NCBI GenBank assembly: GCA_030628805.1
Contig: DAOVQG010000310.1
Coordinates: forward strand, 1 to 5,516
Direction of reading: 5' to 3'
DNA: 5,516 nucleotides
Origin: JAGMDK01 sp023128695
GTDB taxonomy: Bacteria; Planctomycetota; Phycisphaerae; UBA1845; Fen-1342
Both the position numbers and the translations under genes were made by a program. Shown in pieces: positions 1 through 5,516 of the stretch. Below the pieces are notes generated by a model. It worked only from the letters and a program-made list of their open reading frames with translations, had not been told where the DNA came from and searched no databases. Position 1 is the stretch's first letter; the number at the start of each line of letters is the position of its first letter.

Positions 1-121
1 AGCGGAAGTCTTCGACGATCCGGCCGTGCTGATCGACCAGCACCACGTCGTGATGGTCACTGGCCCAATCAAATCCGACGAACGCAGCCCGTTGGCTCCA
101 GGAATCCGTGCCTTTGTCCAT
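1..121 (-). CDS. IS110-family transposase, N-terminal part (runs off the left edge)
   Basis: Forty complete codons are visible from an ATG at 121-119; the rest lies outside the window. Residues 14-29 read FVGFDWASDHHDVVLV, followed by DQHGRIV. This is the N-terminal signature of IS110-family DEDD (RuvC-like) transposases, in which the Asp of the G-x-D-W-A motif (here D18) is the first catalytic acid. The start is supported by a GGAG Shine-Dalgarno 8 nt upstream on the minus strand. A nearby ATG at 126-124 is out of frame. In this family the enzyme recombines a circular element intermediate with its target through a Ser/Asp active site, and in IS110-group members it is guided by a bridge RNA encoded next to the gene. 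Family assignment is firm; whether the gene is intact cannot be judged from this fragment. Confidence 0.88.
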   Translation of the reverse strand, partial: MDKGTDSWSQRAAFVGFDWASDHHDVVLVDQHGRIVEDFR

Positions 122-260
122 TGCATTTGCTCCGCGCCTTCGCTTGGGTTTGGCTAACGCCTTACGCCCGCTAGCAGTCGACCTGATACGAGAGCCTTCG
201 TGAGGCGCTGTTCTCTCAGACTTCTGAGCGGGCGCCGGCGACCCGACCGGTGATCTACGC
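122..260 (-). ncRNA. Candidate IS110 bridge-RNA region upstream of the transposase
   Basis: This gap has no convincing gene but is rich in possible RNA structure on the transposase strand. Bases 153-159 can pair with 169-175 (7 bp with one G-U, 9-nt loop). Bases 194-197 pair with 203-206 (4 bp, 5-nt loop). Bases 215-228 form a CTCAGA/TCTGAG palindrome. Bases 164-172 can alternatively pair with 227-235 (9 bp with one G-U), enclosing the two inner stems. IS110-group elements are known to encode a structured bridge RNA of roughly 150-250 nt in the left-end non-coding region, in the transposase orientation. Position and orientation match. The two specificity loops were not identified, so this is an inference from location and foldability only. 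Confidence 0.33.
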
Positions 261-617
261 ATGCTTCTCGCGGAAGCAGGGTGCGTTGACCGTGTCGGGC
301 TCGCGGCGTCAGCAGACTCGGTTTGCTTCAGATTACCCACGGCGGGTAGACTGACAAGCCGCGCCGCCGAGTTCTTGCTGCAGGGCTTCCGCAACAAAGA
401 CCTGCGGCGGCACCTTTTTCCGGAGGCTGAGTCCCACGCGCTGCGACGCCGCCAAGCCTCTGGCCGCATCACCCGATACCTGCGTTTGCTGCGGGCCCAT
501 GGCCTGATTCGCAAAGTTTCTGGAACCCGCTACTACCGCGTTACGGAAAAAGGACACCATGTGATGACCACCGCCCTCAAGCTGCGTCAAATGGACGTTT
601 CACGGCTCGCGGCATAA
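261..617 (+). CDS. Winged-helix C-terminal fragment of an uncharacterised protein, probable remnant
   Basis: This is a 118-residue frame whose open region starts after a TGA at 225-227; the first ATG is at 261. Residues 41-48 (QGFRNKDL) and 71-93 (TRYLRLLRAHGLIRK, then a TRYYRVT segment and EKG) read as a winged-helix fold: a recognition helix followed by a beta-wing. From memory, this GFRN-(K/R)-DLR ... LRLLRAHGLI ... RY-x-(V/L)-T-x-x-G pattern is the C-terminal end of a family of several-hundred-residue uncharacterised proteins found in many GC-rich bacteria. At 118 aa this copy would lack most of such a protein. The start is poorly supported, with only a weak GGTGA about 7 nt upstream. The first ~25 residues may not be genuine coding sequence. 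The IS110 end lies directly upstream, so truncation by insertion or rearrangement is plausible. The molecular function is unknown. A minus-strand frame at 333-590 is its shadow. Confidence 0.55.
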   Translation: MLLAEAGCVDRVGLAASADSVCFRLPTAGRLTSRAAEFLLQGFRNKDLRRHLFPEAESHALRRRQASGRITRYLRLLRAHGLIRKVSGTRYYRVTEKGHHVMTTALKLRQMDVSRLAA

Positions 618-689
618 AATGCTTGTCAAGAAAACAAGATAACGCGCCTTTGCAATGCAGAGAGTTGATAGACAAAGAGGTTAGTGAAG
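618..689. other. AT-richer convergent intergenic gap with a weak hairpin
   Basis: The gap separates the 3' ends of the plus-strand remnant and lanB, and is clearly richer in A+T than its surroundings. An inverted repeat CTTGT (622-626) / ACAAG (634-638) could form a 5-bp stem with a 7-nt loop. No T-tract follows on either strand, so it is a poor candidate for an intrinsic terminator. No small gene is evident. Confidence 0.3.
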
Positions 690-3600
690 TCATTGTCCCT
701 TGCGAATCCGGGCGGCCTGCGAGTCATAGATGCGGTCGAGGAAATGGTAAAGGACCAGTTCCTGCGCGCGTTGGGCCGAGCGCAACAGCCTGTTGACGTG
801 CATGTGCATGTAGCTCCGCGCCAAATCCGTCAGCGGCGCTGATAGAAGCTCGGCTTGCTCGGCGGCCCGCAGCTCGGTCATCACCGGTACCAACTGCTCC
901 GAGCGGCGGCGCAGGGCCTCGAACCCCGGCGCAAGCGAATCGTCCGCGTCGATTTCCGGTTCCAACAATGTGAGCAGACTCTTGCGCTCCTTGCGGAACT
1001 TGTCGTTGAGCTGCTGCTTGAGGTAGGTCGTATCCGCCTGGAACTCGCGGCCGAATCCCGTCCGGGCCGGCGTCATCACCGCTCGCTTGGCCTCCAAATC
1101 GAACCCGATATCCGCCAGTAGCAGATCGATCCCGCGCAGGGCCAGACGCCAGCGCGCCTCCGCACCCTCGTCCCCGGCCAGCAACGAGACGATCGCCAGC
1201 ACGGCCTCGCTGTCGGCGTGAAACATCCGCTCCGCCAGGATGGTCCCCTCCAGGCCGCCGTAGCGCTCCACCTCGCGCTCGTATGTATCGAATTGAAGCC
1301 GCGAGACCAAGCCTTGCCTCAACAACGGCGCCACGGCTTCCTGGAAGCGAGGAAGCACGTTGGCGTGCAGGGTTTGAGGGTCGCCGCACAGACGAAAACG
1401 CAGGTGCCAATCCGGGTCGGCGAAGCGGATGAAGAACCACCGGTCGGCGACGCCGGTCTGCACGGCCTCGCGGGCGAACGGGCCCAGCACGTCCCGCAGC
1501 AGCCGATCCGCCGTCGAGGTGCCGGTGTAGAGCTTGGCGTACAGCCACTCCGAGCCGGGGGGGAAGGAGCGCTCCTCCGCTGCTGGGCGTGTAATTCGGG
1601 CCGGCACCTGCCGCGGGGTCGGTTCGCGGGTCCGGACGAACGGCACCACGAACTCGTGCACGAAACGACCCTCCGGCCCGCGGGCGCAGAGCTCGTCCGG
1701 CCCCGGGAAGACCTCCACCAGCCGTACCACGGGCCGATCTTTAACCAATTCAACAAACGTGTCGATGCTGAGGATGTTGTCGAAGTCGACCAGCAACTCG
1801 TTGTCCGCGTCGGCGAGCGCGATGAAGCGCGGCAGCTTCCGCTTGGCACGCAAGGCCTGGACCGCCGTGAACCGCGCGGCCCCGCTTTTCTTCGCCAGCT
1901 CTTTCAGCTCGTCCCGATCGACGCGCCAGCGGGCTCGCGCCAGGACCAGCCGGCCCGTGGAGACCCGCGGCAAAAACCAGGCACTTTCGTGTGGGCCCCA
2001 ATCCCAGGCCAGAACGCCGGCGATCCCCTGCTGCTGCAACGCGCACAGAAAGCGATACGTCCCCAGGCTGCGGAGCGAGTAATTGTGGGCGTTCGTCAGC
2101 CGCGGGATCACCTCCTGCCCGAGCCGCTCCGAACGCAACACGACCCGCGGACCGGCCACCGAGACCAGCAGGTCGTCGACGGGAATCTGCTTCTCCCCGG
2201 GGACCGCGGAACACCCCAGGAAAGGAATCTCATGCTCACGCAGCACTGGGCGGTAGAGTATATTGCCGACCCGCCCCTCGGGCAGGTGCACAATCTCGGC
2301 GAAGACCGCGTCAGGCTGAAGCGCCTCTTCGGCGCGGAGGTGCTGCTCCACAAAACGCTGCAAAGTCTCGTCCGCATGACAGAAGCGGCCGAGCAGCAAG
2401 GCACCGGTCGGGCCTGAAAGAGCCTTGAAGAGCACTTGGTAGTCGCCCTTCGCCAGGGCCGTCTCCGACTCGGCCGCCACCGTCCCCATCACCGCGAAGG
2501 CATCGGGCAACGGCGGGGCATCGCTGCTCCGCATTCGCTCAAAGTCATCCTTGGTAAGGTTGATTTCCTCCGCACCGTCGGCGAAGGCTTCTTCGAGCTT
2601 CGGCAGCAAGTAAGCCTCTCGGACTCGCCAGCGCAGGCCCTGCTCGTCGAGTCGGCCGGGGAACAGCAACCCTGCGAGCAAGGGCGAGGCTTCCGCCGTG
2701 GGCGCGCCCGAGCGCTCGAAGCCGATCCCGACCTCCTCGTCCAGGGCCTCAACGAGCGGCACCTCCCGGTCGCCATAGCGCTCCGCGAAGGCCGTGCGGA
2801 AGTTCACCAACCGATCCTGACGGTCCGCGGGGACCATTTGCCGGAGGAATTCCGCCCCCCGTAGTAATTCCGCCACCAACTCGGGAGCAAGGGTGGCCTC
2901 CGTCACCGGCGTGACCATGTCGACTTGGAACAACCGCGGCAATTCCACCTTGGCAGGCAAGTCCTCCAGGGTCTCGGCGATGGCGCGGTAGCGCTGCGGC
3001 TCCAGCCCCAACCCGTCCCCATCGATCGCCTGCAACGACGTGTGAACCTGCTTCAAACGCGCCGTCGCATCCGTCGCTTTCGGATTGTCCTCCAGCTTCG
3101 CGATCAGCCGCTGGATCGGCTCCGGGCCGGTGACCGTGGGCGAGAGTTCTGACACCAGGAGTTGGCTGTTGATCAGCTCGCCGAGGTACTCCTCGGCTTC
3201 TTCCACAGAGATGTCCGGGTCGGCGTCCGCGAGCGCCTGGGCGAGCACTCCGGGCAGCGCACCCTCCGCGGCCCGTGCGAGCGTAGCGGCGAGATACTCG
3301 TCCTCCTCGACGGCAACCAGGTGGTGAGAGCGAACCCGATTATCCAGCCGGGCCTCGGCATAACGCAATCGCCCCGCCGCGCGGTAGAGACTAGAGTTGG
3401 GGCGAAACTCCAGGGTCTTTCTGATTTCCGGATTCTTCTCCAGGGCTTCGGTCAGAGCGCAAATGTAGTCCATGTCCAGACGAGTATGCCGCCCGTATTT
3501 CGCCCGCTCCGCGATCGCCAGCCGCGTCGGCGAACCGATCGTGCCGACGGAACAGCCGGCGAACAGGCCGAAGGGCGTCGCTCGGGCGGCCATCCGCACG

Positions 3601-3938
3601 AAGTAGCGAATGATGGCCCGTTCGACCTTCCGGCCCGACTTGCTCTCGGGCTCACGCCGCCAAACCGCAACCCTTTCGTCCAGACTGGGGGAAGCAACGA
3701 AAACCGCTTCGCGAATCTCCGGCCGCTCGATCGCTTTTTGCAAACGCTCGCGGAGCCGGGCGCGGTCGGCGGCGAGGGCCGGCTCCAGACGTGACAGATC
3801 GTCACCCGCGGCCGGCGCTTCGAGGCCCTCACTCCAGGCCAGCAGCTCCTCAAACGGCAAGAGCGACGTGCGCAGCGCAAAGAAGCCGGACGCGGCGAAT
3901 TCCTGCTGCGCTTTCGATTGGCCCTGGGAATTGCTCAC
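690..3938 (-). CDS. lanB: Class I lanthipeptide dehydratase LanB, full length
   Basis: This 1082-residue cytoplasmic enzyme would dehydrate Ser/Thr of a precursor peptide to Dha/Dhb. It uses glutamyl-tRNA to glutamylate the hydroxyl and then eliminates glutamate. The glutamylation (Lant_dehydr_N) domain covers about residues 15-760. It contains GFFALRTSLLPFEELL near the start, RMAAR-TPFGLFAG at 115-128 (R115 and R119 match the paired arginines of NisB), a GNILYRPVLREHEIPFLG segment (558-575), PRLTNAHNYS (612-621) and FLPRVSTGRLVL (655-666). The elimination (SpaB_C-type) domain covers about 790-1075, with WHLRFR (R847, R849), YEREVERYGG (886-895) and HMHVNRL (1045-1051). These match NisB's catalytic Arg, Glu/Arg and His positions. 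Length is slightly above NisB (993 aa). The start is GTG at 3938-3936, with AAGG 5 nt upstream. It begins 13 nt after the lanC stop, so the two genes are probably co-transcribed and translationally coupled. No frameshift or missing motif was seen. Confidence 0.95.
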   Translation of the reverse strand: MSNSQGQSKAQQEFAASGFFALRTSLLPFEELLAWSEGLEAPAAGDDLSRLEPALAADRARLRERLQKAIERPEIREAVFVASPSLDERVAVWRREPESKSGRKVERAIIRYFVRMAARATPFGLFAGCSVGTIGSPTRLAIAERAKYGRHTRLDMDYICALTEALEKNPEIRKTLEFRPNSSLYRAAGRLRYAEARLDNRVRSHHLVAVEEDEYLAATLARAAEGALPGVLAQALADADPDISVEEAEEYLGELINSQLLVSELSPTVTGPEPIQRLIAKLEDNPKATDATARLKQVHTSLQAIDGDGLGLEPQRYRAIAETLEDLPAKVELPRLFQVDMVTPVTEATLAPELVAELLRGAEFLRQMVPADRQDRLVNFRTAFAERYGDREVPLVEALDEEVGIGFERSGAPTAEASPLLAGLLFPGRLDEQGLRWRVREAYLLPKLEEAFADGAEEINLTKDDFERMRSSDAPPLPDAFAVMGTVAAESETALAKGDYQVLFKALSGPTGALLLGRFCHADETLQRFVEQHLRAEEALQPDAVFAEIVHLPEGRVGNILYRPVLREHEIPFLGCSAVPGEKQIPVDDLLVSVAGPRVVLRSERLGQEVIPRLTNAHNYSLRSLGTYRFLCALQQQGIAGVLAWDWGPHESAWFLPRVSTGRLVLARARWRVDRDELKELAKKSGAARFTAVQALRAKRKLPRFIALADADNELLVDFDNILSIDTFVELVKDRPVVRLVEVFPGPDELCARGPEGRFVHEFVVPFVRTREPTPRQVPARITRPAAEERSFPPGSEWLYAKLYTGTSTADRLLRDVLGPFAREAVQTGVADRWFFIRFADPDWHLRFRLCGDPQTLHANVLPRFQEAVAPLLRQGLVSRLQFDTYEREVERYGGLEGTILAERMFHADSEAVLAIVSLLAGDEGAEARWRLALRGIDLLLADIGFDLEAKRAVMTPARTGFGREFQADTTYLKQQLNDKFRKERKSLLTLLEPEIDADDSLAPGFEALRRRSEQLVPVMTELRAAEQAELLSAPLTDLARSYMHMHVNRLLRSAQRAQELVLYHFLDRIYDSQAARIRKGQ

Positions 3939-3943
3939 GGTTG

Positions 3944-3947
3944 CCTT
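3944..3947 (-). promoter_or_regulatory. Shine-Dalgarno of lanB
   Basis: AAGG on the minus strand lies 5 nt before the GTG at 3938, in the 13-nt lanC-lanB gap. It supports the non-ATG start. The start also agrees with the family: the conserved GFFALRTSLLPF segment begins at residue 18. Confidence 0.6.
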
Positions 3948-3951
3948 GCTC

Positions 3952-5271
3952 TCACGTTGTTCGCGGCGGGATCGAGAGGAACATGACCCGGTCCCACGCC
4001 GGTTCGACGTTGGTGGAAGCGCCCAGCAGTGCCAGCGCGACGCCGGCCGCCCCCGTCAGGAAGTATGGATCCGGGACCCAGCTCTCTTCGCCACCCGGCG
4101 CCGCCATCCACGCCGAAAAGCCTGCGATCCCTTCATCTGCACGGCGTAACTCAAAAGTACGCTCGAACCAAAACCGCGCGGCGTCTCCGAGTTGCTCGTC
4201 GCCGCTGGCTTGATACATGCGGTTGAACAGGTGCCCCAAGCCGGAGGCACCGTGGCACAGGCCCACGTCGAGCACACCGGAATCATCGGGGTCTCGCTTG
4301 GTCGCACGGCGGGCCATCTCCAGCGCTTCCTGTTCCCATTCCGCGTGTCCGACACAGCGGGCCGCGTGCAGAAGCGTGGCGGCAACCCCGGGATCGCCGT
4401 AGCACCATGCCAATCGTGAAATCCCCGGCTGGCTATCGGGGTCGACCCAGTAAGGGAAGGTCGAACCTACCTCGTCAGGGAGCTTCTGCGCCAGCAGCCA
4501 GCGGACGGCGCCATCCAGCAGAGCCCGAACCCGCTCGGTTTCCAACCCGACAGCGCACACTTCACCAAGTAGGGCGATGACTGCCGGCATGCCGTGGGCC
4601 ACGCCGACGTTATAGTGCCCGCGCGGCGACTGCGCCTGTTGGTGCGGCGGGAGCAGCCCGGGGGCCGTCAACCAGGTGACGCCCGCGGGATTGCGTTCGG
4701 CCGTTTCTTCGAGCCGGTCGATGACCCGCTTCAAGCAGGTGACCGCCGATTCACGCGGCAGCCGCTCAAGGGCGTAGACCCCAAAGCCGACCAGGCCGTG
4801 CACCAGGTCGTATTCGGCTTGCCAAGGGGAGTGGCCGAGGTACTCGATCAGGGCGTCATCGATCACGTCGTTGGAGTCTTCCTCCGCGTCGGCGTCGAGG
4901 AGTCTGCCTCGCAGGTGTTCGGTCGCCCAGGCGACGCCCGTGAAGCCGCCAAAGAGCGAAGGCCGCATCCGCGCGGCGGCCAACAGGTCGATCGCTTCCT
5001 CCAGCAGCCGCACTGCCGTGCGGCGATCCTGGTCGCGTGCCCAGGCCTGTGCGAGGTAGGCATAGAAGATCGCCTGTCCGGTTCGGCCCTGGGCCAGGGA
5101 AGGATTGTTCGGCCACGCGGCCCGGTATGGTTTTGGCAAACTCTCCGGGATCCAATCGGCCGGGATTTCCTGGAGCCGGTCGGCGACATCCTGGATCACT
5201 TCATGGGCGCGCTCGGCTAGCGTACCTGTGAGAATCGGCCGCCACGTGCTATCCTGCTGATGCGATTCCAT
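3952..5271 (-). CDS. lanC: Lanthipeptide cyclase LanC, full length
   Basis: This 439-residue zinc enzyme of the LanC-like alpha-toroid family would add Cys thiols to Dha/Dhb in the dehydrated precursor, forming lanthionine and methyllanthionine rings. The zinc ligands are visible: C290 in AWCYGDPG (288-295) and C339-H340 in GLCHGASG (337-344). Other NisC active-site equivalents are present: D155 in YDLVHGLVG, H226 in VAHGMPA, and R286 four residues before C290, as in NisC. The usual closing motif FLTGAAGVALALLG is at 404-417. Length is close to NisC (about 414 aa). The frame stays open upstream to a TTG at 5379, but the ATG at 5271 is chosen. It has GGAGGG 9 nt upstream, and the extra 36 residues are Arg/Cys/Gly-rich and unlike any LanC N-terminus. 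It is the first visible gene of the lanC-lanB unit; the order is the reverse of the nisin cluster (B before C). Confidence 0.95.
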   Translation of the reverse strand: MESHQQDSTWRPILTGTLAERAHEVIQDVADRLQEIPADWIPESLPKPYRAAWPNNPSLAQGRTGQAIFYAYLAQAWARDQDRRTAVRLLEEAIDLLAAARMRPSLFGGFTGVAWATEHLRGRLLDADAEEDSNDVIDDALIEYLGHSPWQAEYDLVHGLVGFGVYALERLPRESAVTCLKRVIDRLEETAERNPAGVTWLTAPGLLPPHQQAQSPRGHYNVGVAHGMPAVIALLGEVCAVGLETERVRALLDGAVRWLLAQKLPDEVGSTFPYWVDPDSQPGISRLAWCYGDPGVAATLLHAARCVGHAEWEQEALEMARRATKRDPDDSGVLDVGLCHGASGLGHLFNRMYQASGDEQLGDAARFWFERTFELRRADEGIAGFSAWMAAPGGEESWVPDPYFLTGAAGVALALLGASTNVEPAWDRVMFLSIPPRTT

Positions 5272-5280
5272 GCGACATAG

Positions 5281-5286
5281 CCCTCC
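5281..5286 (-). promoter_or_regulatory. Shine-Dalgarno of lanC
   Basis: GGAGGG on the minus strand lies 9 nt before the ATG at 5271. It decides between this start and the unsupported upstream TTG at 5379. Confidence 0.7.
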
Positions 5287-5352
5287 AGCCGGCGAGCACC
5301 CCCGGCAGCGGCGACGCCCGCCATTTGCTCGGCATGGATCAGAACCTCCCGG

Positions 5353-5379
5353 ATCATACCGGTTACCAGTCCGTTGCAA
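5353..5379 (-). promoter_or_regulatory. Possible sigma70-type promoter for lanC-lanB
   Basis: On the minus strand, TATGAT (5358-5353) differs from the -10 consensus at one base. TTGCAA (5379-5374) is a 4/6 match to the -35 box with a short 15-nt spacer. A TACCGG-TTACC element overlapping the spacer (5357-5367, plus-strand reading) could be an operator. Transcription would start about 70 nt before the lanC ATG. Such matches occur by chance, and the organism's sigma preferences are unknown. Confidence 0.3.
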
Positions 5380-5442
5380 TAGCCGTGTAGCGTCCGTGTG
5401 GCACCGGCTGGGTGGGCGTCAGGAAAGTGGGTAAACTGGTGG

Positions 5443-5462
5443 GGCGGCCCTCCGCGGCCGCC
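5443..5462. repeat. GC-rich inverted repeat (7-bp stem, 6-nt loop)
   Basis: GGCGGCC (5443-5449) pairs perfectly with GGCCGCC (5456-5462) around a CTCCGC loop. It lies in the non-coding region upstream of lanC. It could help terminate a gene lying further right or be a dispersed palindromic element. No T-tract follows on the minus strand. Confidence 0.5.
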
Positions 5463-5474
5463 AGCGGACCGTAC

Positions 5475-5516
5475 TGGCGGGCACAGAGGCCCGTGGCGGG
5501 CACAGAGGCCCGTGGC
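5475..5516. repeat. 19-bp tandem hairpin repeat, two full copies, cut by the right edge
   Basis: The unit GGGCACAGAGGCCCGTGGC occurs twice without mismatch (5479-5497 and 5498-5516), preceded by a partial TGGC (5475-5478). Each period contains a perfect 5-bp stem with a 6-nt loop: CGGGC-ACAGAG-GCCCG at 5478-5493 and again at 5497-5512. The period is not a multiple of three, which argues against a coding role. The array probably continues beyond the window. Short palindromic repeats of this kind are common between genes in some GC-rich genomes. Confidence 0.8.

Larger units (their letters stand above)
1..260 (-). mobile_element. IS110-family insertion sequence, left (transposase 5') end, partial
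   Basis: The transposase N-terminus plus the non-coding stretch before it form the left end of an IS110-type element. These elements lack long terminal inverted repeats, so the outer boundary cannot be read from this window. 260 is a working limit, set where the plus-strand reading frame begins. The true edge could be anywhere from about 130 to 330. The rest of the element lies to the left of the window. Confidence 0.5.

Noticed and set aside
333..590. 85-codon minus-strand frame downstream of lanB, considered as a possible LanA precursor
   Set aside because: It lies opposite the winged-helix frame, has no precursor-like leader, has one Cys near its end and no Ser/Thr-Cys core pattern. It is best read as a shadow.
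618..660. Intrinsic terminator for lanB or the plus-strand remnant
   Set aside because: The only inverted repeat is a 5-bp AT-rich stem with no following T-tract on either strand.
1218..2417. 399-codon open frame on the plus strand inside lanB
   Set aside because: It is antisense to a clearly recognised LanB. Its protein is rich in Arg, Gln and Pro with no recognisable domain, as expected of a shadow frame in high-GC coding DNA.
5217..5357. 46-codon minus-strand small frame starting MIREVLIHAEQM, overlapping the lanC start
   Set aside because: No Shine-Dalgarno precedes its ATG, which overlaps the -10-like TATGAT. It contains no Cys and no recognisable family, so it was not called as a gene.
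5272..5379. 36-residue N-terminal extension of LanC from a TTG at 5379
   Set aside because: The TTG has no Shine-Dalgarno. The extension is Arg/Cys/Gly-rich without LanC similarity, and it overlaps the possible promoter. The ATG at 5271 has a good GGAGGG site.
122..5516. CRISPR array, tRNA or rRNA genes
   Set aside because: No spaced direct repeats of CRISPR length and no cloverleaf or rRNA sequence were seen. The only tandem repeat (5475-5516) has no spacers.

Overview
This is a GC-rich bacterial window whose core is a two-gene class I lanthipeptide modification cassette on the minus strand. lanC (cyclase) comes first and lanB (dehydratase) follows after a 13-nt gap. Both are full length and carry the catalytic residues expected of working enzymes. 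GC content, family content and palindromic intergenic repeats would fit a Planctomycetota-type or other GC-rich environmental bacterium. That placement is an impression, because no taxonomic marker is present.

Layout, left to right. Bases 1-121 (minus) hold the first 40 codons of an IS110-family transposase that runs off the left edge. Bases 122-260 are non-coding and can form several stem-loops on the transposase strand. This is where IS110-group elements keep their left end and bridge RNA. Bases 261-617 (plus) hold a short reading frame that looks like the C-terminal winged-helix part of a larger uncharacterised protein family, probably a remnant cut off at or near the IS110 element. A 72-nt AT-richer gap (618-689) separates it from the convergent lanB (690-3938, minus). 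lanC lies at 3952-5271 (minus). Upstream of lanC (5272-5516) are its Shine-Dalgarno, a possible promoter, a strong GC hairpin, and a 19-bp tandem repeat made of small hairpins that reaches the right edge.

How the genes work together: LanB would dehydrate Ser/Thr of a precursor peptide using glutamyl-tRNA, and LanC would close (methyl)lanthionine rings with Cys thiols. No precursor (LanA), transporter (LanT), protease (LanP) or immunity gene is visible here. They would have to lie to the right of the window, upstream of lanC, or elsewhere in the genome. The left side looks like a mobile-element-scarred boundary of the cassette.
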